A stretch of DNA of 64,000 bases from Aphis gossypii (GCF_020184175.1 NC_065531.1:30773213-30837212), one strand, 5' to 3'. Counted from the first letter of the stretch, positions 46,026 through 60,290 are shown. Notes: generated by a model from the letters alone, not told the origin. Program-made: numbers and translations.

Positions 46026-49000
46026 CTGCAAAAATTGTTCACAATATTTTGTTTTTGAATGTCAAGAAAAAATAAAAAAAAAATTCTACCAAGACAAATT
46101 TAAAGTGACATTAAGTTGAATACATAAATAATTGGCAAAGACTTGGTACAGGAAATAAAAAAAAAAAATTGTTGAAAGTAATAATTTAAAGATAAACAAC
46201 TAAATCATTGAAAATTTATATTTAACAAGTACCTAATGTACTTATTTTACTTATAGTAGTTTAATGTTGAATATTATTATTAAAAATTATAAGGTAACAC
46301 AGTAAAATAGCACATTATTTTGAAACTAATTTATTTTTTATGATTAGTAATTTGACAAACTTAATATTTTCATTCATTTTTCTAACATATAAAATCACAT
46401 TTTAATGAAATTTGCCTTTTAAAATTCTATTTTCCAAAACAATATTTTTTATTTGAAAATTATTTGTATTTTACAGGTATAAAAATATATTGGTTAAAAT
46501 GTTTAGAAATAAATGGAAAATGTATTGATACTTGATAGATGGATACATCCATTTTAGCGAAATATAAAAATTACATAGGTAGGTATAACTATTCAAGTAC
46601 CTATAACTGAAAATATTTCAACAGAACTGCTCCTAATAAAAAAAATTACCAGTGTCTATACCTTAAATATTAAAATAAACATTAAAGAATAATTGAATAT
46701 GTTATTGCAAAAAAAAAATTCAACTCAAATATAAGAAATGGTATTCAATTCTACATAGGTAGTAGACAGTATGATGATTATTTGCACAAAACAAATGATA
46801 AACGTCACTTATAGAGAAATACAGGAAATATAGGAAAATATTTTTGTTGAATACCTTAGTCAGTTACCAATTAAATAATTGCAACATATGTGCTTTTAAA
46901 AAAAGAAGATAACTTAAAAATGGAAATCATTAATTAATGAAAGTGTTTTTACTTACTCGGTAATAACGAGATAACAAATATAAGCAATATACGACCACGA
47001 CGACCAGACAATTTTCAACACCGTATACACCACAGTAGAATCGTGGTGAAATATTTAACTCTTGAACGTTGACCAGAGGGTATAATATGTATATGTAAAT
47101 AAAAATAATATTATTTTTGACAAGATATGAAAAATGGTAAAGTTGTAATGAATAAACTATATAATAAAAGTTTATAACAGAAAAGTCGTGGATAAGTACA
47201 AAAAAAAAAATAAGTGATCTGGAAAATTCCGAAATTGATAACAGAGTATTCACCGTACCACCGCACGGTATCAGTTGTATTCACTCACGGATTAAACAGG
47301 CAACGGGGAGGGGAATTGTAGACATAAAAATATACTTATATCTCTTAGTGTAGGGGAAGTGGGGGGTCCGTAGAGGAAGCCATCATAACCAAAGAATATG
47401 ATCTATATCTATATAGTATGATTATAACCCGTCAATAACGGAACCATTTTTATTACACGTTGAACATCTGAAATTTACTTCCGACCTGTTTTGAAAATCG
47501 ATTTTAATAAAACTCAATATGAATTTTACGTTTTTAATAATTTATTGTCATTATAATATACTCGTATGTCACAGGCTTACAGTACATTTAGACACGACGA
47601 TTCTTGTTCAGTGACAAATATCAACGATTTGCCCTATGTTTTCTTAATTTTTTCGTTGGTAATTGAATAATTGATACAACATACATTATATAAATAATAA
47701 TATGGAATAAGTAAAATAGGTACTTAATTTTGAATTTCCAAGTATTCCAATTAGGCTGACAAATGCGATTTTTTTTCGTTAAACTTTTCGCCCACGTTAC
47801 TGGTCACACTGCTGCTGAATTTAACAAATTGTATTTAGCATGGAGAACATTTTATGGTTGAAACCACGGTATACTGGTATAGAAGATCATGATAGTCATG
47901 AAAAATTGAAAATAGATTTTGTCATGATGATAGTGACATACTGACATACCCAATAATTTTTATTATTATGTCTATGACAACAAAACATTAATCTTTTATT
48001 CAAGTCTCAAATGGACAGTTAGGTCTCAAATGGACGGAACATGTACGAGTACTATGTAGTACTATAGTAGCATTGTAGTTAGTAGTTACCACGAATTAAG
48101 ATATATATTAAGATATACTTAATATATATCTTAATTCGTGGTAGTTACTAGTTACCCATGTGTGATGTTGACAATATTATGCTGCGTACCACGAAACACC
48201 TAAGCAGTCTTAATATAAAACGGTTTTCTGTTAATATATTAATTGATTTGAATTAATTAATATTATCATTTTAATAAAAGTATACTATTAATATTTTTAT
48301 TAATTTAGGTACCATTTGAAAGACACGAATGGTACGTGAATACCATCTTGTGATATAGTTGACATTTGTTTAATACCTAGCTAAAAGAATTTTTAGAAGT
48401 TGTGAGAATATTTTTAAAAATGATTTATACGCTAAAATAAAAAGACAATTATACAAAAGTACTAAAATAACTTTTCATGATCATTGCCACGGTCTTAGAT
48501 TAATCATTGCTTAAGTCAAAATCTCTAATCTAACCATAGAGACCAATTAATTCCTAGCACTTATTATTTATATATATTCGAATATCAGATTACATCATGC
48601 AGCTAAAGAATTTAATCATAAAAAAATTAAATTAAGGCAAAAATTAACAAAATTAATTTTTTTCCGCAACGAATAATAGTCAATAGTCATTAACTATTTA
48701 TTTATTTGTAATACTGATATACTTAATCAACACAATAATACATTTTTTAATTGAGTTATTTCAAATTGTTATTATTATTATTATATATTTACTGAATATT
48801 ATAACTTTTGACAAAAAGTTTCATATACATTTCAAATTTTAAATATATTATATTATAATATTATTTTAACTTTTTAATGTACAAATATAATATTATATGC
48901 TAGCCTCTAGGCCCATTATGATATTTAATTACCTATCTTTTTGTGTTTACGACTTGACTACTTGAATAAACTCTTAAATCTGTAATTATAAAATTTTGTT

Positions 49001-49661
49001 TACTCATTTCCATACCACTTAGTATTCACTATTCAGTATTCGTTAACGGTATGCAGTACTGTAGAAGGTGCTGAATAGTATATACTAATAACTAATATTA
49101 TCTAGGCTCTCTAGTATATTATACTTTATAGGCAGTCGCAGTCCGCACTCCACAGTAGCTGTTTTTCGCGGGCCAATATTATCACAATTGTTATTGTGTA
49201 GAAATTAAAAAAAATAATTTTGTTTCGACAAATGGGGATCACTGCAACACAACTTCTCATGGCCGTACCATAACCAGTTGTAACCACCATCAAGATCTAT
49301 TAAGAATAGATCAAATATATAGATCGAAATAATATATCAAATATATAGATCTTGAATAACACACTAGGCCGGAAGGATATGGATATAAATATATAATATT
49401 GTTCAGTCTATAATCTGTGCTACAATTAGTATAAGGACGTCTATGGTCTGTGATTGGAACACTGGTTGCCTGTCTGCGCGGGAGATAAAAATATATAAAC
49501 ACCTAATAATGATAATTGATAAGGTTCGTGATGATGAACTGTTGATAACAATTGCAAAATAGTAAATAAGTAAATCCTAAGTCTTTATGACTAAAATGAA
49601 ATTAAAAACGAACTCAAAAGCTTGGTACGATTAATAATAATTTATTATATTTCACTGAACT
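46026..49661. other. Intergenic region between the divergent CDK12-like and CDK11 genes
   Basis: On the minus strand CCGA|GTAAGTAAA at about 46957 is a good donor. It may end a 5' UTR exon of the CDK12-like gene lying between about 46957 and 47270. The rest is AT-rich, with a perfect hairpin at 48088-48142. The CDK11 promoter is expected within the last few hundred bases before 49662; a GC-richer patch lies at 49130-49190. No coding exon is supported. Confidence 0.4.
48088..48142. repeat. Perfect 25-bp inverted repeat with 5-base loop
   Basis: Bases 48088-48112 and 48118-48142 are exact reverse complements (core CCACGAATTAAGATATATA), separated by ATATA. Either strand would fold into a perfect hairpin. 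Confidence 0.95.
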
Positions 49662-52600
49662 ATGGATTCGAATTCACAATCAAGCAGGTAACGACATAAT
49701 ATTTCTATTGTCAATATGCTTTTGAATTATACTGTGTTGTATAAATAATTACTAAACGTACATTTTGCAAAATGGTTAGACCATAAGTTCATGACCATTT
49801 AATCATTATAACTTCTGCTTTGTAATTTTTCATTTATTTTCACTTTTAAAATAATTCTACATAATGTAATAAATATTTTCTTAATTTCAAGAAAGCATAT
49901 TATATAATAAATTAAAATAAAAGTTTGTGTTCATATTATAAGTAAAAAAGACCAAACATTTTAAGAATGTTTTTAATTTTTAATTTCTAAAAATATATTA
50001 AGAGGACACTACACTTGCGTGTGCCTCAATTTTACAAATGTAGGTATATCATAGTAAACTTTATGATAATCATAATTCATTATACTTTGTTTTTAAAATT
50101 AGAGTGAACTAACTTATTATTAAAACAATTTGAAGGTATTATTATTTACAGTATTTTAGAGAGATTTTAATGATGATTGAATAATAAAGCAAATTATGAA
50201 CATTTTATAACTAGATTTTCTAATGATTTTAATTTACTTAAAAGTTCACATGAGCTCTGAATAATAATCCTATTTTTACATTATATAATAAGTTTATTTA
50301 CTTTAATATTAAAAACAATAGAGTAAAATTGATTATTGTGAACATATAATAATTGTACGTGTTATACCTACATTTGTAAGATGGAGATAACACATATATC
50401 GTTGTAGAGTTCTCTTAAACTGCAGATAGGTATTATGTTTATATAAGTAATATTTCATATTTTATAATTATAATTATAATATAATATTATATTGTTTTGC
50501 TAATGTATTTTCTAAATATTTTAACCGTGTAGGGTTATTGAAGGAGATAAAACTCGAGAGGATAAACTGCATGCTAGAAAAATGTAAAAATTAATAATTT
50601 TCTTTTGCTATTATTAACAACTACTATACTCTGTTAAAAATAAGAAACTTAGTCTGCAGTGACCAGTATTTATTGCTGATAGTTAGATAATATCTGGTTG
50701 TTCACCCTATTAAGTCAATCATTTATTTGCCTGCCTTGTAGTTAGTCATAACTGTGCATTATTTGACCGTTGACAAAGTTTTTATTTTAAACAGAGTATA
50801 GTATAGTATTTATTTAGTTTTGTTTTATTAATCAAACTGTATAAATCCTTTTAGTAATGGAGCTACTGATGATGATGACGTTGCTCTAGATCATACATTA
50901 ACAATAAAACCACCACAAGCTAGAGTTCACAAGTCAAGGCATAAAGTAACAAGTCATCATAAACACTCAAAAGTAATTATATTTTATTTTGTAACATGTG
51001 GTTGATGAAACTTTATTTAAATTTAATTTATTTAAATACTCAGGATCCAACAAAAAAACATCATTCCAGGCATCTTGAAAAACGAAAACACAGACATAAT
51101 CGGTAATACTTTTATATTATAATTATTATCTTTATAGACTTAGCATAATAATGAATATTAGTTATATTATGAGGTTTTTTGTATAATGTAAAATTGTAAA
51201 ATTCCTTTTTTTTTTTTTATTCAAATAGATACAAATGTACAATCTGTATAAAAAATAATACAATAAGTAATTGTGTTGACTATTTATTTTTAATGATGCT
51301 GGACAGTTTGAGGGAAGGGAGCGTCCATTGACACTACTTCCAGTAAAATACCTATAGAACAAATATTGCCTAATTTTATTTGATCATACAAAAGCACTGT
51401 CATTTGTATGATATGTCAATAAAAATGTAGTTGGGTTTTCTGTTTTTAATTCATGATTGTAACAAAAAAATAAATGAAATAATGTGAATAATATTAAGTT
51501 TTAATAGTCTTTATCTATTTTCAAACTACTTGCCACCTTAGATGCTGACTCATGTCTGAGGCCATTATTAATTAATTAATTTTTACAGCGAAGAAGAATT
51601 CGCCTTGAGAAACAAAAGGTCAAAAAAGGATGATGATTATTATAAAGTAGAATCGAGAGGTGAAAATGGTGACTGGGATCGTTATAAGAAAAGGAGTAGT
51701 TATGGTCACGATAAACACTCAAAACACGAAAAACCGCATCGAGATGAAATGCTTAAGGTATTTTAGAGTACATAACTGTTCACACAAACAAATTGTTAAA
51801 AAATAATACAATGTAATTTATTTTTAAATGACATTCATTATTTAAAAACTAAATGTCCTTATGAATATTTTAGTCATTATAAAACATAACTTTTTTATTA
51901 GTTAAGATGAGTGAAGTTGCAAATCAACATTTTTAGGAGAGATATTACATACATGCAACTATAGGTTTCCCCACTGATTTTCTAAAGATTAAACAGATTT
52001 AATTTTTAAATACTTGTTTAAAAATTGATTTTTAAAATGAATAATTCTCAAAAAATATCCTGCTCTAGAATATGAAATTAAAATTAAATTATATTGTCTT
52101 CAAAAAGTAAATCACTTGAAAAATAATAATAATAAAAAATAATATAAAAACTTTTGTAATTACTTAAAACTTTATTAAATAAAATAAATTTCAAAAAGTC
52201 AATAAAATAGTACACACACACACACACACATATTTATTTATTTGTAAAAACATTTATTTTTAAAGGAAAATGATTTGAGAAATCTCTTACAAAAAAAAAA
52301 ATTGGAAAAAGAAGAACGGTATCGTACTACAGATTACAAACATAAAAAAAAAGAAGTTGCTGATACTGATTCTAGAGACTCCAATGCAAAATTAAAAAAA
52401 CGAGAAGATGAAGAGGAAAGAGATAATCGTAGATCTCACCGAGAAAGAGATCAATATATTGAACAATACTACAAGACATTGGATAGACCTCGTAAGTTTT
52501 AATTATTTATTTTTATTATTATACATAATGAATATTATATAATATTATATTTAAAATATATTATTGGAAATTAATTTTTTTTTTTATTAATTTATTTAAG

Positions 52601-55426
52601 AAATAACCATGGAACAAGGTAGACATATATTTATATTTATATATTTTTTTACACTTAAATTTTTTATTTTTCAATATAGCATTTTTTTACTTAATTTTTG
52701 TATGAAATAATGGAATATTATTATTTGTTATTTAAAGTATACAAATTTTGTTTAAGGGCCGGATATGGTGCCTGACTTAGTAGTGTTATCAAATGATTCA
52801 TCTTCATCTGGTTCTGAAAATGAAAATGAGGAACATGAAGATGATAATAAAGTTAAGACTGAAGAAAACTCTTTAACTCCACCATTGAATCAAGATAAAT
52901 CAGAAGGAGAAGCATCTGAAGAATCAGCTCAAGATTCTGGTGATGACACTGACAGTTCTGGTTCATCAACTTCATCCTCTAAAAGTTCTCAATCGAGTGG
53001 TATGTACAATTAAGTTATCTAGTAAAATATCTTTTATTTTTATTTATAACTCCTAGTTGTATAATTTTTTTATGTGTGTACAATTATGTTATTTGCTCAT
53101 ATTTCATTATATTTACATCTAAATTAGAATAGAATTAACATTTGATATTTGGTTCTTTAATTATGTATTGAAAGAAAATAATTTATGTATAAGCAAGTTT
53201 ATTATTTTTATATTGTCTTTGTTAAATTTATCTAATCCAAAACTCATTGCTAAGTATAACGTCTTATTATTTTTTTTATTTTTTCAGAAAAGTCCAGTAG
53301 CAGTAACTCAGTGAAAGAAGAATCAAAATCACCAGAAGTAGATACTGAAATTCAAATGGATATAACATTAGAAAAAAACTCATCCCCACCTTTGTTACCC
53401 AAAGAATATCTACCAGCTCTACAAGGATGTAGAAGTGTAGAAGAATTTCAATGTTTAAATAGGTGAATAATTAATGGTAGTGCTTGGTGTGATTTAAACC
53501 TTAGATCATATACAATGAATTGAGTCATAAAATAGAAGTGTGTGCTACGTTGATGATGAATCTCTTGTGGTGGATTTCTATTGCACATATGTATATTCTG
53601 TACTTACCACAGTTATACTGTAATACATTTTCACCTGTTTATTTAGTTACTTATCATATTATATACTTATTTGTATTAATTTTTAGACCATAGTAAATTA
53701 TTGTTCAATACTACAATCCAAGTTTGCATAATGACATTGGCTTCAAATATTTAGATGGTAGTTCTATTCATTGTATAATAATTTATTGGTCCAAATATAT
53801 GATTCGATTTTACACTACTTATGATTATATTAAATAATCTGTGGTGTATTTTGCTATACTAGTGCCACTCTAAGAACGCTACTTGTTTGCGCATCCAAAT
53901 AGGTGGGCGGTGGCGACGGTGTCGGTGGCCAGCGTTCAGGAAAGTTTAGTGGTGGGAATACACGAGATCGGATGAATTTTGGTTGCCACCCAGTAGCGTT
54001 CTTACGATGGCTATACTATACTATTCCCATCTCTGGCTACCATTCTTAGTTTAATGGTTGTCAAAATTCAAACATCTGTTTGAATCCTTATTGTTTCATC
54101 TGATTAATTTGTTTTTAATATTTAGAATTGAAGAAGGGACATATGGTGTGGTTTACCGAGCTAAAGAGAAGCAAACTGATGAAATTGTGGCCTTGAAACG
54201 ATTGAAAATGGAAAAAGAAAAAGAAGGATTTCCGATCACATCACTGAGAGAAATCAGCACACTTTTAAAATCACAACACCCAAATATTGTGACTGTGAGA
54301 GAAATTGTTGTTGGTAGTAACATGGATAAAATTTTTATAGTAATGGATTACGTTGAACATGACATGAAATCATTAATGGAAACAATGAGGCAAAAAAAAC
54401 AATCATTTACAGCTGGTAGGTCATTATAATATCTTCTTTTTATATCAATAAAAATATAGTTGTATTCAATATTTACATTATTTGGTTTTTAGCTGAAGTA
54501 AAATGTTTAATGCAACAACTTTTAATGGCTGTTGATCACTTACACGATAATTGGATTTTACATAGAGATTTGAAGACATCTAATTTGCTTTTAAGTCATA
54601 AAGGTGTATTGAAAGTTGGGGATTTTGGTTTAGCTCGAGAATATGGTTCTCCATTAAAAGCTTATACACCAGTTGTTGTCACATTGTGGTATCGTTCACC
54701 AGAACTTTTGTTGGGTGCTAAGGTTAGTAAAATCACGGTTTTAATTTTTATGTAATGTGTATAGCATATCCATTTATAAGTTATTAAATTTATTTTCCAG
54801 GAATATTCTACGCCGATTGATATTTGGTCGGTTGGATGCATTTTTGCAGAGTTTCTTTTAATGGAACCACTGTTCACTGGTAAATCAGAGTATGACCAGC
54901 TGAAAAAAATTTTTACTACATTTGGTACACCCAATGAAAAAGTGTGGCCTGGATATTCAAGTTTGTCGTTAGTTACAAAAGCTTCTATGCCTGATTGTCC
55001 TCCTGCTAATTTCAAAGGAAGGTTTACTAAAGAAGGTATTCTAACAGATATTGGCTATGATTTACTGAGAAAGTGAGTTTAATTTTAATTTTTTTAAATT
55101 TTAACATTGATTGTGATTACTTTTTTCTTTACTTACATTGTCCTTTTTTCCTCATTAGAATGCTTACTTATAACCCGAGTGCTCGTGTCACGGCTGAAGA
55201 TGCGCTTCAACAGAAATACTTTTCTGAATTGCCATTAGCTATAGACCCAGCAATGTTCCCGACATGGCCAGCCAAGAGCGAAGGGGGTGCAAGAAAAGTA
55301 GCAGCAGCCAGTCCAAAACCACCGTCTGGAGGTAGGGATTATAAACAACTTAAAGAAGATGAAGGATTTCATATAAATAATTTGGCAAGAGCTACTGCAG
55401 TACCAGCTTTTAGTCTTAAATTTTAA
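49662..55426 (+). CDS. Cdk11: Cyclin-dependent kinase 11 (PITSLRE kinase)
   Basis: Twelve exons join in phase to 697 residues: 49662-49687, 50855-50972, 51044-51102, 51589-51757, 52266-52491, 52601-52618 (micro-exon, inferred), 52757-52999, 53288-53462, 54126-54415, 54493-54722, 54801-55072 and 55159-55426. The first exon supplies MDSNSQSS and its split Ser codon completes exactly in the next. The N-terminal half is Lys/Arg/Glu-rich, then Ser/acidic. LPALQGCRSVEEFQCLN precedes the kinase, which has EEGTYGVV (347-354), Lys369, PITSLRE (381-387), HRDLK (465-469), DFG (485-487), VVTLWYRSPE, and the diagnostic end PIDPAMFPTWPAKSE with a terminal FSLKF. CDK11 works with cyclin L in pre-mRNA splicing and transcription. 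The protein is somewhat shorter than human CDK11B (795). The micro-exon can be skipped without losing the frame. Confidence 0.95.
49998..50419. mobile_element. TTAA-flanked foldback MITE, copy 3, in CDK11 intron 1
   Basis: The left arm (TTAAGAGGACACTACAC then TTTTACAAATGTAGGTAT) pairs with the reverse complement of the right arm (TTTAAGAGAACTCTAC then CTTACAAATGTAGGTAT). TTAA lies at 49998-50001 and 50415-50418. The 422-base length and arms match the elements at 4374 and 37303. No coding content. Confidence 0.75.
52211..52230. repeat. (AC)n microsatellite
   Basis: Ten AC units in CDK11 intron 4, about 35 bases upstream of the acceptor at 52265. Confidence 0.95.
53862..54010. mobile_element. 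hAT-type MITE with 8-bp target duplication, in a CDK11 intron
   Basis: The direct repeat CTATACTA flanks both ends (53854-53861 and 54011-54018), as expected for hAT insertions. Terminal inverted repeats share TAAGAACGCTACT exactly (left about 53871, right on the reverse strand), with partial matching outside it. The interior is GC-rich (GGTGGGCGGTGGCGACGG) against AT-rich flanks and is non-coding. It sits about 115 bases upstream of the kinase-domain exon. Confidence 0.85.
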
Positions 55427-55494
55427 TACATTTATCCGAATATTCCGATTTGTAAATAATGAACGACTATTGCTTTACATTTTTTTTTTTTTTA

Positions 55495-55500
55495 AATAAA
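55495..55500 (+). terminator. CDK11 polyadenylation signal
   Basis: AATAAA 68 bases after the CDK11 stop codon, directly after a T-run. It is the first canonical signal downstream. Confidence 0.55.
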
Positions 55501-58500
55501 ATTTATTACTTACATACATTTTTTGAATTATTGTCCTGAGATTTTGACTTTAATCTTGTGAAAATGTTACTATACTCAATACTCATGTTAGCATTATGAT
55601 TTTATAATTTTCTTCTATGTTTCCACGAACTGGGTAAAAATTCATTGAATTAGAGTTATATTTACAGCACATTTATTTTGAAAAAAAAATGTAATTTAAA
55701 AAAATAATACAATCGATTGAGTTTTGACCAAACTTCAAGGAAGGGGGGTAAACAAATTTAGTAACTATCCAGATAATACGAGTATTATATAATTTGCTAA
55801 ACTATAAATAAAAAAAATTGTTTTTATCCTTTTGCTGTTGACTATCTAAGCAAACTTTATTTTATTCTTTTAATATTTTAAAACTTGACAAGCATACCTA
55901 TCATGTATTAATCATACATTTTTTTTATTTCTATTTATGAACATGTACCATATCCGTAAAAATATGAAATGATCATTTCAGTCATCGCCTGTTACTGTCA
56001 ATTTTTTAAAAATAGGTTTGATTTCCATTTTCGCCAATCTACTTGGAAAATTAATTTAATATATCTCATATTTTTGAAAAAAATTAAAATTTTAAGGGTT
56101 CATAAGTCATAACTCATAATACATACACATTACACTTATTATTATATAATATAATGTACCTATGTATAACTTAAGTATGAAATTATTGTATATAAATCGA
56201 TAAGATTGAAACTACTGTACCTATGTCTGTATAGACAAAACATTTTCTACACATACAATGGAATGTTAAACGGCATACAGACGTTTTTGTGAATAATATT
56301 ATGTTGTTTAATTTATCTACCATCAGTACTATGGAATTCATAAAAAATAAAAGTGGTAAAAATTTTTTAGTTATATTTATAGAAACTGACAAAATATTAT
56401 GTATTTATGAATAAGTGACTTTTTACATTAATTGATAGTTATTATTATTATTATTAATTTTTTTTTTTATAGTTGTTGGTATTAAATATAAAGTATGGTT
56501 ATATTATTTTTATTAGTTATACAGATAATATTCCGAAAATATTGATTATATTATTATAATAATTTTATCATAGTAGGTAAATTCGTGGAAACAGTCATTT
56601 CAAATTTTGGCGAAAATGGGTAATTCCTCTATTTACATATTAATATATTATGAATTTGTAATTATTCATAGGTATATGATATTAAACGGAAATCGGGAAA
56701 TATTACCTAATCTAATACTATGCACATTGTATTTGTGCATACCCAATAAGAATTATTGTTAATTTTGACTGTTTCATAACACAGTCACGAACCGTTTGAA
56801 TTTTGGATTACCTATGTATTTATAAGTACATCGTTTGTGCGTCTTCTGTTCATTTTGCATCAAATTATTTTACTCATAATTATTATCCTTAGTTGTTAAC
56901 AAACATTCAACACTCTTAAAATTAAATGTTCAAATAAAATTGTATTTGAATCTATTTTTGTTCAAAAATTAACCTTAGGAAGTAGGCAGCGGTGAAGGGA
57001 TTTTAGGATTTTATTATGACAATCTTAAATTATTTAAATGATTTACTCCAAATTCTAGTTTTTATTATATATATATATGTATATAATATAATATAATATA
57101 TATATATAATCACATTGTTTAGTTATATACCTTCAGAATGGATAAATTATTATATACAATCAATATTTATTTTATAATTTTTTTTTTTGTTTCTGTATAA
57201 TAATCATTATATTATTGTTCCTAAAAAGTTTATCTATAAAAAAGTGACACTTATATATTGTAGCCTAAACGGCTAAAACAATTGAGCACAGAATACTCAA
57301 ACTGGTAATCTTAAATTTACAACATTATCATATAATATAATATAATATTACTAACATATAATACAACATAATCAATTGATGTATAATATTATTATCGGTA
57401 TTATATTTACAAGTAGACGACGTAATGACCTTAAAAACTACTATACGCGAGTCCTGTCTCACATATTCAAAAATCAAAATAATATATAAAAAAAAAAAAA
57501 ATACACAATAATATATTATATTTATAATGAACAATAGAACTTTTTTATTTTTTTTTTTTTTTACACATTATCTACAAAACATTTAAATTTATAATATTAG
57601 ATATTACTTGCAGTTATTTCGTTTTTGGTAGATTGATAAAAAAAAATCAAACCATATAATTATATATCAATATCCGGTACACCTGAGTCTATTATATTAT
57701 ATTATTAGGATATACGTATTTACATTTTATAATTTATTATTAATTATTATATAACCATAAATGACAGAGGAAAAAAATGAATATTGGACGTTACAATGAC
57801 AATTCGTTTTTTTGGTCGCCAGAATATTTTTATCCGTCGTATTTTTTATATACCTATATATATTTATTTTATACTATAATATTATATTATACTTATATCT
57901 ATTAATAATTATAATAATTTTTCTGGGTTTGCATAATAATACTAATAATATAATAGTAACAATAATACTATGATACCGAGAAGTTCATCGTCGTTATATT
58001 ATTATGTATACGTATATATAGGTATTTTGAAAAAAAACCATGTCGGTGGGTAAGTGGGTTGTTTGAAATGTCAGTGTGGGTGGTATATAATATTATAATA
58101 CTGTCATGAGGTGGTCACTGGAAAATGTCGCGGCCGGAAGCGTCGTCGGCAAGTATGGGACGGTACCTACGTTTGCAGTGAAGTACCCGAAGGATTTGAA
58201 TATTATAAAGTTGTTGTCTGTAGTGTAGTAAAACTATTCGGGCTATGGGTGAAACTTCAAAACTGGTGACTGGTGAGATAAAGCCGTAAAGGCCATTGGG
58301 ACATTTCTCTCTACCTACGTGAAAATATACAGTAATGTTTAATACTATAATGTAAAATTTTACATTAAATTGCTTTAATTATCGTCGTAACTATATAATA
58401 CAATTTTATAGGTTGGCAGGTAATTGCTAGTTGATAAAACGCAACACTATTGCATACCAACAAATATAGATTTTGTCGGTGCAGATGGGCTATGAAAAAG

Positions 58501-59435
58501 ATTCTGCTAGAGATAATTATTTTAACTGTCCTCAAATTGTTTTCGTCCTGTGCTTTTATAAGGGAAAAACGCATGCTTATTTTGAAGTTTCTCTGAAATT
58601 AATAATTACTGAACAAAATAACTCATATTTTGCGTATAATAAAATCATTATAAAATATTAAATTAAAAAAAAAAATGTATCAAATTTTTTATAATTTTTT
58701 TTTAAATCTAATAAACCACTTTTTTTTCTTCTTTTTTTGGTGTTCTATTGTTTTATATTTTCAACTATAACATAATTTTGGTGCACAATCGCAGTACGTT
58801 TTTTTAGGAAAAAGGATAAAAAGTTTGCAATCATGCTGCTTCGGATAAATAAAGGGCGTTTAAATAAAGGTCTGCGAGACTTGAACGGAACCGACCGCGT
58901 CGAAATGAGATTCGAATGGCAGACGATAATAAAATTGAAACCCTTTGGCAGCCCATGGAGGTAGGTAAATAGGTATAGGTAAACATTGCGGTACCTATAC
59001 ATTAATCATACTTACCCGTTTATGTATGGTAGCTATTATTTCGTTGTCTGAGCAGTTGTCTAGAGACTATATTATAATAATAACGTATCAAGTCTATACT
59101 ATTTTTAATAGACGGTGTTAGTGCTACCCCCAATATGTACGTCTCGCCAAATTACTATGGGTCTATATGATTGCGGGCCGTATAATAAATCTATATTGTT
59201 TATATCGTAATAATAATAATAATTTAAATACCCTGCACACGTCTACGAGTAAAAATAAAAAAAAAATGTTAATAAAACATTAATAATAGTTAATAAATAA
59301 TAAATAATAAATATAATAATATAATAATAATATATACTAATATTTAACTCACAATATGACCAATATAATGTACAAAGTATATAAATGGTATGTATGTGTA
59401 GAAATAACGTCGCACAATATTAAAATATACCAGAC

Positions 59436-59463
59436 TAATAATAATAATAATAATAATAATAAT
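59436..59463. repeat. (TAA)9 microsatellite
   Basis: Uninterrupted TAA repeats in the gene-free right part. Confidence 0.95.
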
Positions 59464-60288
59464 ATTAATATATTTAAAACAATTTGAATTTAATCGAATC
59501 ATCGTTGTACACATTTCGAGAGTAAAACAAATGGGGTTTTAAGAGATAAAACCATAACAATATTATATAACACGACGGTGGTGGAGGCAAATATAAGAGC
59601 AATAACAATATAATATAATATACATTTTATTGTGACTGTCGTTTTACGTATACAATAAAAATTATTAATCAAGTCATAAGTGCACGCCACTAGTTCGCCT
59701 GGATATTATCTACGAATTTTTGAAACGTGGACAAAATACTGCACACATGCGAAAATGTACGCACACTTGTTTTTGATTTAAAGGGATATTAACGTAGGTC
59801 CTTTGTTAAAATTATATTATTATCGTGTAGAGTATACTTAACGGGTCAGTTGTTTTATGGTCATTGGTCATAAAAAATGAAATCTAAACATCTTATAGAC
59901 ATTTGAGTTTCTTTCTTCGAAAAAATATTTCCCGCTGGTACCGACACTACACACATCATATACGCAAGGGTATTATAATAGCTACAAGTAGGTTATAACC
60001 TCGATAAGTCGACTGTATATATATGAGATTCAAACGAAACATATTTTTAATTTTTGCTTCTTCTAAAAATCCACTAAAACATATAATAATAATAATAATA
60101 ATATATAATATAATAATTAGAATATATACCTATAGATGATTTTCGACAGTGAATTTTATCATAGTATTAATAACGGACAATAATAGCATTACAGGTAGGT
60201 ATGTAACCGCACACAATTATTTTTTTAATTAAGGGCAAAATCACGAATACAATATGATGTCTTTATATTATGTGTATAATATATAGAG

Positions 60289-60290
<2 letters not shown>

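Noticed and set aside
54662..55015. 117-codon minus-strand frame opposite CDK11
   Set aside because: It is a shadow of the CDK11 kinase exons; the plus strand is clearly the coding one.
58850..58930. Possible tRNA B-box-like words on the minus strand
   Set aside because: No matching A-box, acceptor stem or cloverleaf could be formed around them.
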